From: Chrysophaeum taylorii
Lineage: Eukaryota > Sar > Pelagophyceae > Pelagomonadales > Pelagomonadaceae
Reading direction: 5' to 3'
NCBI GenBank assembly: GCA_029834535.1
Contig: JAQMWT010000229.1
Span: forward strand, 1-60,504
DNA: 60,504 nucleotides
Shown here: positions 43,384-56,100 of the stretch, piece after piece
How the letters are laid out: the number at the start of each line of letters is the position of its first letter
How positions within the stretch are numbered: the stretch's first letter is position 1
The notes under the pieces: model-generated
The model's database searches: none
Told to the model about the DNA's origin: nothing
The model's input: only the letters and a program-made list of their open reading frames with translations
Position numbers and translations under genes: made by a program

Positions 43384-44127
43384 TGCTCTTCTGGTATCTT
43401 CTTCTCGCGCCTTTATTAATATATTTAATTCGTATCTAACCGGGCTCCTCGCGCTCCTCTCCCACACACAAACGCCTACCTCGAGGTCTCTTGGCTCTTC
43501 TCCAACATCATCTCTCTTCGTTGAACACGAAGAAACCACACTCGCTTCGTTTCTTGCCCTTCGAACGCCTCCAGCATATACTTGATTGATTTCACAACAC
43601 CTTTTCTCCAGCCTCCTCCGCACTACACAAGACTCTAGTTCCTCCTTGCTATCATAACAACCCAGACAGACGGGCCTCTCGCGGCTCTGTTGTTTTTTGG
43701 TATTGCGTCAAGGACACGAGGCACGCGTCGGCGTGGGCCCGCTACCGCGAAACAATTCGTCGCCTTATTAGCCGTTGTAGCACTCCGAACTGTCGTCGCG
43801 ATTCTTCGCGAGGCTTGTTTACGTTGCTGATGCCCGCGCGGTCCGCCAACCTCCACGCCGCCCAGGAAATACTTTTGGGAGGGCGCGGCGCTCCGCCGCA
43901 CACGTAGTGGTTCGCAACATGCTGCTTTCAAGTAGTAAACCTGCACATCTCGGGCGGGCGGGAATTTTTTGTTTGTTTTTTTTTCGGCGGGGTCGCAGTC
44001 CACCACATGAACGGCTGGTGTTCGTCGAACCACATCTCAAAGCAACAACAGCAACAACAAGAAAGTCTTGCAGCATCCGCCGATCGTAAGTAAAAGTAGA
44101 GATGTTTTCACGCGAAAATCCGATGGG
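43383..44127. other. Spacer between the convergent HAD and receptor genes
   Basis: No supported gene; conserved almost unchanged in unit 2 (52380-53118). It should contain both 3' UTRs. Confidence 0.5.
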
Positions 44128-47100
44128 TCATCTGGCTCCACCACCGTCGCCAAGATCCAGGTTGGAAGCTTCTTGTGGAATCGTGCTTTCCCGCTCTTTG
44201 ACGACGACGACGTCAGCGCTATCGGAATCTTGAGCAGCTGCTGGATGCGTGCTTCCCCGATCCTCGTCTGCACTGGATGACGCATCAAGACTCGACGGCG
44301 GACGCGTGCTTTCCGGCTCCTCTACTGCTTTCCACTCTCTAGTGCGCTGCTTCTGGGAACGCGGTGGTATTGGTACACTCGAGAAGGCGCCGTAGAACTG
44401 TGCTCGAGCATGCGCTTCATTTCCACCATCTCCCGAAGTATTTGTGCGAGCCGGCTTGAGTCGAGAGTCTTGTCTGGGATCTTCTGTGCTGCGCTGCTCA
44501 TTGTTCGCCATTGAATGCATTGGCGACACACCGCTTGTCTGAAGCTCACCCTTCGCCTCCGAAGCGCCGTAGATATCATCGAAACCCCCAGCGCCCAGAT
44601 TGTGCAACGGCGATTTGATGTAGCCGATACTGCCCTCTCTCTTGCGCGGCTCTCCGTCATCCTTTAACACCCTTTCACCTTCTGGCGACTCCGCGTTGGC
44701 GGTGGTGTGCATCGGAGACACTCCGCTGGTCTTCGTCTCCAGTCTCGTATTTGAATCGCCATATATATCATCGAGACCGACAGCATCAAGACCATGCAAC
44801 GGTGATTTGATGTAGCCGAGACTTGCCTCTCCTCGGCGAGGCGCTCGCTTCTTCGAGCCCACTTCATGTTTTGGATCCTCGCGCGCGACGGCAAAATTTC
44901 CCGCGTATTTCTCGACTGTCGTCTTCCCGACTCGTCCTTCCTGCGGTGTGGGTGTGACAGCAGCTGAAACTGGAGGAGTCTGGTGTGGGCGTCCTTTTGG
45001 TTGCGAGGACGCCTTGTTCTGCTGGTGAATTTCGCGCATTCGAGACGACGTCATAAAACCGAACGACTCGTCCCCTCCTGCGCGTGGTTGACCACCTGAC
45101 GGATACGCCGTGCTTAGGTCCACCTCTTGGCCCTTTTGTTGTGCCGACTGACAATGCTTGAAAAACCGAGCAAGAACGTCGCTTTGCGGTATTGTTTTCT
45201 CATCAGCTCCATCCACTGGTGGAGGCGGGGGGGGAGGCGGGGGCGGAGGCGGAGGCGGAGGCGGCGGTGGCGGCGGCGGTGGCGGCGGCGATTCTTTTTG
45301 GGCGCGCCCTTCCTTGGAAGCGAAAAGCGCATTTGTTCCACCCACGCTGGCCGTCGACCCGCCGCCAATAACAGAATCCAGGTAATTCTCAGCCTCACTT
45401 TCAGCAAACATGATACGTCGCACGTTGGGCGCTTCCGTCGAGCTAATTAAGTTCGGGTCTTGCCAACGCACTCCAGCATGTTCTGACTGCATGAGATCCT
45501 CAGTAGGTTCCCAGCGGAAATCATTTGTTTTCTCGTTGTGGAAGAAGTACGCCTCGTCTTCTAAGGACCACACCGCCCACCACTCCGGGTCCAGCTGCTT
45601 CCGAAACGGCGTGCCGCTTAAGTGAGCTTCTTCGAGTTGCGCAGCAGTCGGAGGTGTGAGCCAGAAACCATCACGAGCTGGCATGTCCAGCCGCTCGGGA
45701 GGAGCTTTGGAGTCAAGCCTCTCGACGCTTTCCTGTGTCGGCTCATCGTGGGCCCAACAAATCTTCTCGTCATCCTCCTCGACTCCCGCGTTGCTCGCTT
45801 TCTGCTCTCGGTTCGCGGGCGCCTCGAGCTCGATGCCCTGCAAATCTAGATTGTGCATTCTGTTGATTACGTCCTGCAAAAATCCCTTGTGCTCCTGCTT
45901 GCGTCGCTCTTCCCAAATTGCCTGGGCTGTCTCCGATAAAAACATATCGTAGATCATCAGCCCAAGCCCGCACAGAATCACCAAGCCTGTCGAGCAGCAA
46001 AGCATCGTCGTCACATGCCAGCGCTTCATTGGGTGGATGCAGTCGCGGTCGCAGTCGGCAACGTTCAGAAGCACTGAGCAGAAGAGCGTTACAAAAATTT
46101 GGGTGTGCGCCTGCAACTCAAACAGTTAAGTTCTATTCGCGTGCGAGAAATTCAAGCGCACATATGCACTACTAAACGAGAAATTGAAAGGGCACGACAA
46201 AACAAGGACATCTCCTGGAACTCTGGTGTGGGCCAGCAATGCGTAAAGGTTGTCGCGTCCATCCTTGTAGGGCATTATGCCCGAGTACAAGACAACCGCT
46301 ACAAGCGCAACGAAAGTCCCAAGCGTCAATTGAAGCATGCTTCCCGCGTAAAAAAACACAATGAAACCAGTCAGACAAAGCTTTCGCATGCACTCAAACA
46401 CCTCAGTGCCATAGTACTCGGGAGAGTACGGGGCGTAAAGAAACCGAAGGTGGAGAACTGCAAGCAAGTCTGCCTCGTGCCGCTCTGCGTTTTCGCGTTT
46501 GATAACTTCCAGCGCAGCGGCGTTTGACTCTGAAAGCCTCCCGTCGGGCATGAGCCTCATATTCGACTCGCGGATTATTAGCTGTTCGTCGACAGACCCG
46601 TCGTCATCAAGCCTCATCAAAATGATTCTGCATTGAAGGAGAGCAATCGCGTAGCCCAACCTGTGCTGCCAGAGTCAGAACGTCAATGAAAGCTGCACGA
46701 CGAAGTAGTCAGAAACATCTCCAGCCATTTCAATCACTTTGACACGGACACCAACGGAATCCCTAATGGATAAACCATTATGAAAATGGTCGAGTAAATC
46801 TCGTAGTACCTGTGTCTGCGCGTCAAACAGTTCACCCGGTAATCGGCGCGGAGCAGGGTCTTGCCGTCGTCGAACTTCTGACATTGAAACGGCTCGAAGA
46901 CCAATTTGCAGACCTGCCGCATTGTGCAGTGCAAATCAATTTTAAGGTCCTGCCGCACACAGCCACGTCGTGCTGTTCACGTGTTTAACAAGAACACACA
47001 AGGCTGTTTCTGGGGGCTTTCGAGCAAATAGACAAGCCATACATGACACACAGAGACAGCGGCAACCGACGTTACAAGGACACGCGTTCTTCTTCTGATA

Positions 47101-49246
47101 TGCGACGTCTTTAACTCTGGCTAGCCTCACGCTTGGAAATATAATGTACGTGTAGAATAGGTAAAGCGTGTATGCGAGTCCGCGTCGTTCGCGCTTCGAC
47201 CGCATGAGACAAATTATGAAGATGAGAGTTACAAGGACTGGCGCCGAAGTCTGAACCAACAACGATGAGTAGTAACTTCCCAACCCATAACACTCCAGTT
47301 TCCCTTTGAGACTAACAAAATTGAAATTGATAAAATTCAGCGGGCCCTGCGGAAAAACGCATTACGCGGTGATTGAATCAATGCGAACGCCGACGATGTA
47401 CCATGAACTTCGAATAGTATGCGGATGGAAAATTAATGTTGTAGGAACTGCTGAAAAGGATGATAACCTGGAAAAAGACCTAGCCATGAAGCACGTTTTA
47501 TCACGCGGTTTGTTGAACTGACACTGCTGAGTGCGATCATGATCTTGCCCTTGTGGACCACAGCCTGAAAAAGTGGTCCCACGGATGTCTGGTGGTTGCT
47601 TGTATCTTCGATGAGGTAGAAAAGAAAGTATTCGTTGATCCAGCTTGAAAGGTCTTCAAATAACGAGATCTGTTTGCCCTCGCGCCAGTCCCCAACGTGG
47701 CGCCGCCCTCGTAGGAAATTCTCGCGCCGCTGCCGACGAACATGCACTCTCCAGACAATGAGCCCAAAAAAGCACAAAGCACCTCCGCCAACGCACAGCC
47801 CGATCGTTAAGAAGAAATCAAACATCTCGGACTGGGAGCACTTCTTGCAGTACAAGGACGTCGTACTCTTGTAATAGTCACTTTTGCAGACGGAACCTGC
47901 GCGAAGAAGGTCGAGAAAAAGAGTCGCCCTGAGTCGCCGCACAGTAAGCTCCGTGATGCCCCTTGCGGCACTCGCCATAATAACTCTTGTTGCCCCCCTT
48001 GCACATGCCGTCGAAGGACTTGTCCGTGCAGGAGAGGATTGACTTTGAATCAGCAGCCGCTCTCCAGTAGCCCTTATCCAGCGTGAGCGTGGCGAGCTTG
48101 TTTCCCTCGCCGTCACATGAGGCGCCGTCGAGACCTGAGAACAAACATGCACGTTTCTCGGACCACCGTCATCCGAGTGGGACGCTGTCCGCGACAGGTC
48201 TGGCAATTTCCATTCTCGTTTTCAAAACAGCCCGAGGGACACAGCACCTCTTTTTCATAAACAATGTAGTCTTCTTCGTTTGCGATCGAAACGTTCCAGT
48301 ACCCACCCCAGCTCATCTGTGCGGCGATAAAATGAGCAAACGACGAACAGCCCGCTCTCGTCGCACCGGGACGGAGCAAACGACAAGGTAATGGTTGGAA
48401 GTCCACGATGACGCGCAAACGGTGTAGGATTCTTCCTCCGATGATGTCGTGAGGCTGCGGCGGCTATTGCTGCTCTCCTGCCCTTTCCATATCATGGTGA
48501 TTGTCAGGGTGATGTCGGGGTCCGAGTCGATCTCGAATCTGCCGCGACACCCTCGGACAATATCATCACGTTGGCCACGCACCCATCGGAGTCTTGAACA
48601 TAGACTTCGAAGCACCATTCGTATCCAGCAATCGGGGTGTAGTGAACGCCGTAGCACCTGCGCCGTCGTTCTCGCGATGGGGAGGAAAAAGCAGCGCGCA
48701 CTCCCACACGGCATAGGTTTTCGAGAATTCGACGTCGGCGTATATGGTGATCAAGGCCGAGATTTGGGTCGAGATGAAAGAGGCGTTGGGTAACCCAATC
48801 TTCTCGGTCGACGCTTGGACGAGCCAGACCGAGGAATAGACGCCCGTCCTGATGCCAGCAGAGGCCACGCTGAGGACCGGAGAGACTGACTTATATGATT
48901 TCACGACGCCATAGGGGCGCCCATCGTAATTGAACGTCGCCGAGATGTTGCTGTTGCTGATGTTCACCAAAGAGATGTTCCAGTACCTAGAAAAATCAGT
49001 ACCACAGATAAAATGCGAAAAAAAAACAAAACGCCGCGAGCAGTACTGGGCGAGCGACTTGAGGTTGACGAGGTACAGGGTGGTGGTGCCAACGCTTGGC
49101 TTGACCGTCGAGACCGAGAGCACCTCGGGAATGACCGTAAGCGTTGGCGGCGACGAGGGCGGGAACGTCGGCATAGATAGGCTCGACGTCGGACTGTGAG
49201 ACTTCGCCCACGCGCAGGCCGCGATGAGGGAGAGCCACACGAACAT
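44128..49246 (-). CDS. TRP-like Cys-rich membrane receptor with WW/polyproline tail, copy 1
   Basis: A many-exon gene. It opens with a signal peptide (MFVWLSLIAACAWAKS) and a lumenal part. Introns delimited: 49046-48987, 48701-48658, 48582-48539, 48384-48317, 48195-48135, 47942-47897; spliced, they give a GCC2/GCC3-like Cys-rich module (VLCPSGCFENENGNCQTC, GYWRAAADSKSILSC, GHHGAYCSVCKSDYY). Several membrane helices follow (47830-47750 first). The family signature is FDDGKTLLRADYRVNC and YPLGIPLV (46880-46760), then LRFLYAPYSPEYYGTEVFE and helices to about 46240. The last exon (46116-44128) is cytosolic: a WW-like domain (WWAVWSLEDEAYFFHN), about 27 Pro in a row, and two tail repeats with GYIKSPLH. 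The family resembles TRP-like channels or receptors of stramenopiles. Exons between 47450 and 46120 are not fully delimited. Confidence 0.78.
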
Positions 49247-49400
49247 CCTGCAGATTTGGCGTCAGGACCTGACGAACTTCTTAGTTCGAACTGACGCACA
49301 CGGCTGTGGCTGTTTCAAAACGCAAAATTTCGGCGGCTTAGGGACAGCTCACATTAAAAACCCTCGTTTGCTTTTTCACCTTACCCTCTCCGACGATGCC

Positions 49401-49730
49401 TCAGCCTCCAACTCTAGCGCGACGTGTTAGGCGTCTTGGCGTCACGTCCGCGCGCCCAACGCTGGCGGCGAGAGGGCCTGTTGTCCTGGAGGTCCTGCCG
49501 GCCCAGGACTTTGAGGCTTTGAGCGCCGACTCCCGCTTGCCGGCGCCCTTGGCGCATGCGCAGTGACAGTTCAGCTCGTTGGCGACCTTGTGGATCGCCT
49601 CGCAGGCGTCCTCGGTGAAGAATCCTAACGTGTGCCAGCGTGTGGCGGCATACTTGACATGATCATCGATGATGTGGAGCTTGAGCTTCACGTGGATGGT
49701 CGGGTACACCATGCGTGCGGCGGTTGACAC
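49401..49730 (-). pseudogene. Transposon-derived fragment, present only in unit 1
   Basis: A 109-residue frame whose first half (HIIDDHVKYAATRWHTLGFF, TEDACEAIHKVANELN) resembles the conserved block of uncharacterised transposon-associated proteins in marine genomes with the pattern HxxxDHV...GFFxExxxExxHK. The second half is basic and uninformative. It lies in the block replaced by the PT-rich stalk in unit 2. Family assignment is from memory of the pattern only. Confidence 0.35.
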
Positions 49731-49775
49731 GGTGTTGCAGGCGGCGCAGAGCCTCTCAACCTCGGAGTAGGTGAG

Positions 49776-51228
49776 GAGACGCGCAGCGCGATTGAGATGG
49801 AAGAGAGACGCGTAGGCGCGCTAGAGGGGGTTGACGCGCTAGATGACGGCCTCGATCTCTTCCTTTGCCTTTGTCATCGTGATCATCCGTCTCCATGAGC
49901 TCATCGGTGGGTAATCTAGTCCACATGCCGTCGATGTCATCCAGAAAGAGGCCTTCATGGTCGCTCACGAGGCCACGCTGCAGTACGCCCGACGTGCAAC
50001 CTGCGATGTATCAAATGAGATCAACGCAACTATTTATCAAACTACATGCGAGCACAATGCATGGGGGATATGCTAATCCCAGCGCCTTCACGCGAGGGAT
50101 AAAAAGGCACGGCGTTCAGAGGAGGGCTTCAGAGAGGAGAATTTAAAGGGTGTTGCTATCCTGTCGCAATTTGTCACGGTCTCGAGCGAGGAATTAAGAG
50201 GTCGTTGGTATGCGGAATCCGCGGAGTGCCTTGTTGAGACCCGGCACGCGAACTGTGGGGACTCGCGCGGATGTTTCGAGGCGTACCTTCATCGACTAGA
50301 AATCCTCGTGGTGTTTCGGGTCGTGGCAGGCCTTGACGGTAGCCTCGGGATCTAACGAGGTGAGGTAGGTGAACCAATAGATGGGCCTGCTGTTGTCGTC
50401 CGTGCCGAAGGGTTGGCGGTCAGGATGCGTCCCGAGCCCTTGACTTAGTAGATGTTGTGCAGCGCCGGCTGCTGATTCCCATTGTCGAGTCCCTCCAAGG
50501 CCTCGTCGAAGTCCTCGGGGTCGAGCTGGAGGACCTCGTACCAGGTGCACTTAGGGTGGCCAGCCCAAAAAAGGTGCGACCGGGCTTCACGCAGAAGGGG
50601 ATGCCCTGGAGTGCGCCATTCAACTTGACGATGAGGCCTTCGACGCATCCAGCAGCACCTTTGATTGGAGGACCTGCGTCGAGGGCGCAGTCACGGTACG
50701 CTCATGCGAATAAGCGGCCGGCACCGGCCGGCGTGCTCACGCCCCAGGCGAGAAAAGTCCGGCTAACCGCACGGACCGGGTTTTTCTCGCCTGGGGCGTG
50801 AGCACGCCGGCCGGCGCTCGGCCAGAAAAGCGCATCGCGTCCATAATCCAAACAGACACCAAACACCGCCGCCCACGCGACACATACAAATTCGCGCGCC
50901 GCGGCGCCGCTTACCATGATAAGGATATGTGTCAAGGAGGTCCCCCAGCGAGTTTGGTCACTCCTCCTCCACAAGCATCGACGGCCGGCGCCACGACGTT
51001 CGGCCTCCGGATCTACTTCGTTTTGAAATGTCGACTAGGGTTTCTACTGAGGGCTGTCACTAAGCCGCCGTAGCGAAACAGCCGTGCGCAGAACATCTGC
51101 GGATTATTCTCCGAACATGCTTACGCCCGCGACCTACTTGCCCGTTTCGACGCCGTGGCTGTCCCCTGCTGTCATGCGGCGCTGGGCCCTGCTGGCGATG
51201 ATAGTGTGGCTGCGGACCCCTTCGGCCC
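49776..51228. other. Inter-unit spacer of unit 1
   Basis: Homologous to 58795-60225 in unit 2. A minus-strand stretch (CTWYEVLQLDPEDFDEALEG, about 50550-50490) looks protein-like and is partly kept in unit 2, but no full gene can be drawn. The large inverted repeat is listed separately. Confidence 0.45.
50724..50814. repeat. Perfect 33-bp inverted repeat with 25-base loop
   Basis: Arms 50724-50756 and 50782-50814 are exact reverse complements (left arm ends gccccaggcgagaaaa). The loop itself can pair gtccg with cggac. An imperfect copy lies at the same place in unit 2. It could be a transcription end structure, a foldback element or the trace of inverted-repeat insertion. Confidence 0.95.
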
Positions 51229-52261
51229 GCTCGGCGTGGGACGACGACGAGATGCGCTTGTTCAGTTCAAAACGAGCGACGAATTGTTGAGCAGCCGGCG
51301 GTGGGTCGACGACTACTACGACGACACATGGGTCGACGAGGAAGAGGAGAGCTACGAGGTAATGTGGCGCAGGCGACGAATCTCGGCCCTCAAGACAGCG
51401 GGCGAGCTCAGCACCTTTGAGCTCCAAGACCTCTTCGAACCCGACTATCTCCAGAAAAAACTCTTCGTCAAGCATCCGAACAGGGCGTTCGGAGCCGTCT
51501 TCAAGCTCGAGGGTGCCGTCGCCGACGTCGACGTCATCCCCACCTTCACGGCTGCCTGGGGCCAGGTGGCCGAGGAGTTTGGGGTCGAAAAACCGACCGA
51601 AGAAACGGTCAGCCTCGCGGTATCGCAGTAACTCCGCGACAAAGTTACTATCGACCGTATCTTCCGCTGGACCCAGGACTGGGGCGAGGCACGAATGATG
51701 TCGCGCCGCTACAACGACATCGTCTCCGAATCCTTCGACGACCTCGACATAACCCCGCGCCCGGGGGTCGAGGGCTGGTTGTCCATCCTCGCCGCCGAAG
51801 AGGTCCCGTGCGCCGTCGTCTCCAAACTTCCCAGGAGAATGCTCGAGACCTGCCTCCAGCGCCTCAACTACACCGGATTCTTCAACGACAACATCGTTTC
51901 TGCCGAGGACGAACGAGACCGCGCCGAACAGGCCTTCCTGCACGCGGCCCTCATCATCGAACGACAGCCCGCGCGCTGCGTCGTCTTTTCCGATACCATC
52001 TCCGACGTCGTCGGAGCCCACGAGGCCGACATGCGCGCCGTCGGCTTGATGGGCACCCACCCGGCCTACGAGCTCCGCATCGCCGACCTCGTCGTCTCCA
52101 GCCTCGACGAGCTCCGTCTTCCAAACGTCCGCGGCCTCTTCGCAGACGTCGACTACGAACAACACGTAATGCCAGAACCAGAGCTCGAGCCCGAGGTTAG
52201 GCGCCAGGTCCGCACCAAGACCCTCGAAAGGGAACAAGACTACGACGACTACTACTATTGA
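51155..52261 (+). pseudogene. HAD-like gene, copy 2 (no leader, nonsense codon)
   Basis: Nearly identical to copy 1 from 51229 on, but the upstream part is the unit junction, so the plastid leader and the 61-bp bidirectional promoter are missing. A C-to-T change turns the CAA in SQQL into TAA at 51629-51631 (the open frame resumes at 51695 with the same downstream protein). The motif I change FKLEG is the same as in copy 1, so it predates the duplication. An in-frame ATG at 51155 could start a short product; otherwise this is a dead copy. Confidence 0.88.
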
Positions 52262-53118
52262 CACCACCACGTCGATCAACACACGGACGTGCCATCTTCT
52301 TTTCTCTTTATTGGGCAACGATCTTGGGGCGATCGGAAAAAAAAAAAAAACGACGACGACGACGACGACGACGACGACGTGCTCTTCTGGTATCTTCTTC
52401 TCGCGCCTTTATTAATGTATTTAATTCGTATCTAACCGGGCTCCTCGCGCTCCTCTCCCACACACAAACGCCTACCTCGAGGTCTCTTGGCTCTTCTCCA
52501 ACATCATCTCTCTTCGTTGAACACGAAGAAACCACACTCGCTTCGTTTCTTGCCCTTCGAACGCCTCCAGCATATACTTGATTGATTTCACAACACCTTT
52601 TCTCCAGCCTCCTCCGCACTACACAAGACTCTAGTTCCTCCTTGCTATCATAACAACCCAGACAGACGGGCCTCTCGCGGCTCTGTTGTTTTTTGGTATT
52701 GCGTCAAGGACACGAGGCACGCGTCGGCGTGGGCCCGCTACCGCGAAACAATTCGTCGCCTTATTAGCCGTTGTAGCACTCCGAACTGTCGTCGCGATTC
52801 TTCGCGAGGCTTGTTTACGTTGCTGATGCCCGCGCGGTCCGCCAACCTCCACGCCGCCCAGGAAATACTCTTGGGAGGGCGCGGCGCTCCGCCGCACACG
52901 TAGTGGTTCGCAACATGCTGCTTTCAAGTAGTAAACCTGCACATCTCGGGCGGGCGGGAATTTTTGTTTTTTTTTCGGCGGGGTCGCAGTCCACCACATG
53001 AACGGCTGGTGTTCGTCGAACCACATCTCAAAGCAACAACAGCAACAACAAGAAAGTCTTGCAGCATCCGCCGATCGTAAGTAAAAGTAGAGATGTTTTC
53101 ACGCGAAAATCCGATGGG

Positions 53119-56100
53119 TCATCTGGCTCCACCACCGTCGCCAAGATCCAGGTTGGAAGCTTCTTGTGGAATCGTGCTTTCCCGCTCTTTGACGACGACG
53201 ACGTCAGCGCTATCGGAATCTTGAGCAGCTGCTGGATGTGTGCTTCCCCGATCCTCGTCTGCACTGGATGACGCATCAAGACTCGACGGCGGACGCGTGC
53301 TTTCCGGCTCCTCTACTGCTTTCCACTCTCTAGTGCGCTGCTTCTGGGAACGTGGTGGTATTGGTACACTCGATAAGGCGCCGTAGAACTGTGCTCGAGC
53401 ATGCGCTTCATTTCCACCATCTCCCGAAGTATTTGTGCGAGCCGGCTTGAGTCGAGAGTCTTGTCTGGGATCTTCTGTGCTGCGCTGCTCATTGTTCGCC
53501 ATTGAATGCATTGGCGACACACCGCTTGTCTGAAGCTCACCCTTCGCCTCCGAAGCGCCGTAGATATCACCGAAACCCCCAGCGCCCAGATTGTGCAACG
53601 GCGATTTGATGTAGCCGATACTGCCCTCTCTCTTGCGCGGCTCTCCATCATCCTTTAACACCCTTTCACTTTCTGGCGACTCCGCGTTGGCGGTGGTGTG
53701 CATCGGCGACACTCCGCTGGTCTTCGTCTCCAGTCTCGTATTTGAATCGCCATATATATCATCGAGACCGACAGCATCAAGACCATGCAACGGTGATTTG
53801 ATGTAGCCGAGACTTGCCTCTCCTCGGCGAGGCGCTCGCTTCTTCGAGCCCACTTCATGTTTTGGATCCTCGCGCGCGACGGTAAAATTTCCCGCGTTCT
53901 TCCCGACCGTCGTCTTCCCGACTCGTCGTTCCTGCGGTGTGGGTGTGACAGCAGCTGAAACCGGAGGAGTCTGGTGTGGGCGTCCTTTTGGTTGCGAGGA
54001 CGCCTTGTTCTGCTGGTGAATTTCGTGCATTGGAGACGACGTCATAAAACCGAACGACTCGTCCCCTTCTGCGCGCGGTTGACCACCTGGCGGATACGCC
54101 GTGCTTAGGTCCACCTCTGGGCCCTTTTGTTTTGCCGACTGACGACGCTTGAAAAACCGAGCAAGAACGTCGCTTTGCGGTATTGTTTGCTCAGCAGCTC
54201 CATCCACTGGAGGAGGCGGGGGGGGAGGCGGGGGAGGAGGCGGAGGCGGGGGCGGAGGCGGCGGCGGAGGCGGCGGTGGCGGCGGCGATTCTTTTTGGGC
54301 GCGCCCTTCCTTGGAAGCGAAAAGCGCATTTGTTCCACCCACGCTGGCCGTCGACCCGCCGCCAAAAACAGAATCCAGGTAATTCTCAGCCTCACTTTCA
54401 GCAAACATGATATGTCGTACGTTGGGCGCTTCCGTCGAGCTAATTAAGTTCGGGTCTTGCCAACGCACTCCAGCATGTTCTGACTGCATGAGATCCTCAG
54501 TAGGTTCCCAGCGGAAATCATTTGTTTTCTCGTTGTGGAAGAAGTACGCCTCGTCTTCTAAGGACCACACCGCCCACCACTCCGGGTCCAGCTGCTTCCG
54601 AAACGGCGTGCCGCTTAAGTGAGCTTCTTCGAGTTGCGCAGCAGTCGGGGGTGGGAGCCAGAAACCATCACGAGCTGGCATGTCCAGCCGCTCGGGAGGA
54701 GCTTTGGAGTCAAGCCTCTCGACGCTTTCCTGTGTCGGCTCATCGTGGGCCCAACAAATCTTCTCGTCATCCTCCTCGACTCCCGCGTTGCTCGCTTTCT
54801 GCTCTCGGTTCGCGGGCGCCTCGAGCTCGATGCCCTGCAAATCTAGATTGTGCATTCTGTTGATTACGTCCTGCAAAAATCCCTTGTGCTCCTGCTTGCG
54901 TCGCTCTTCCCAAATTGCCTGGGCTGTCTCCGATAAAAACATATCGTAGATCATCAGCCCGAGCCCGCACAGAATCACCAAGCCTGTCGAGCAGCAAAGC
55001 ATCGTCGTCACATGCCAGCGCTTCATCGGGTGGATGCAGTCGCGGTCGCAGTCGGCAACGTTCAGAAGCACAGAGCAGAAGAGCGTTACAAAAATTTGGG
55101 TGTGCGCCTGCAACTCAAACAGTTAAGTTCTATTCGCGTGCGAGAAATTCAAGCGCACATATGTACTACTAAACGAGAAATTGAAAGGGCACGACAAAAC
55201 AAGGACATCTCCTGGAACTCTGGTGTGGGCCAGCAATCCGTAAAGGTTGTCGAGTCCATCCTTGTAGGGCATTATGCCCGAGTACAAGACAACCGCTACA
55301 AGCGCAACGAAAGTCCCAAGCGTCAATTGAAGCATGCTTCCCGCGTAAAAAAACACAATGAAACCAGTCAGACAAAGCTTTCGCATGCATTCAAACACCT
55401 CAGTGCCGTAGTACTCGGGAGAGTACGGGGCGTAAAGAAACCGAAGGTGGAGAACTGCAAGCAAGTCTGCCTCGTGGCGCTCTGCGTTTTCGCGTTTGAT
55501 AACTTCCAGCGCAGCGGCGTTTGACTCTGAAAGGCTCCCGTCGGGCATGAGCCTCATATTCGACTCGCGGATTATTAGCTGTTCGTCGACAGACCCGTCG
55601 TCATCAAGCCTCATCAGAATGATTCTGCATTGAAGGAGAGCAATCGCGTAGCCCAACCTGTGCCGCCAGAGTCAGAACGTCAATGAAAGCTGCACGACGA
55701 AGTAGTCAGAAACATCTCCAGCCATTTCAATCACTTTGACACCGACACCAACGGAATCCCTAATGGATACACCATTATGAAAATGATCGAGTAAATCTCG
55801 TAGTGCCTGTGTCTGCGCGTCAAACAGTTCACCCGGTAATCGGCGCGGAGCAGGGTCTTGCCGTCATCGAACTTCTGACATTGAAACGGCTCGAAGACCA
55901 ATTTGCAGACCTGCCACATTGTGCAGTGCAAATCAATTTTAAGGTCCTGCCGCACACAGCCACGTCGTGCTGTTCACGTGTTTAACAAGAACACACAAAG
56001 CTGTCTCTGGGGGCTTTCGAGCAAATAGACAAGCCATACATGACACACAGAGACAGCGGCAACCGACGTTACAAGGACACGCGCTCTTCTTCTGATATGC

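Larger units (their letters stand above)
42212..51228. repeat. Tandem 9-kb duplication, unit 1
   Basis: The sequence from gctcggcgtgggacgacg at 42212 recurs at 51229 and 60226. Unit 1 (9017 bp) holds the HAD gene body and the TRP-like receptor gene. Units 1 and 2 differ by scattered substitutions (a few percent or less over the receptor gene), microsatellite lengths, and a replaced block (49179-49775 versus 58172-58794). Confidence 0.95.

Noticed and set aside
45158..45385. Poly-Gly plus-strand frame near 45230 and 54210
   Set aside because: Antisense of the polyproline tract in the receptor tail.
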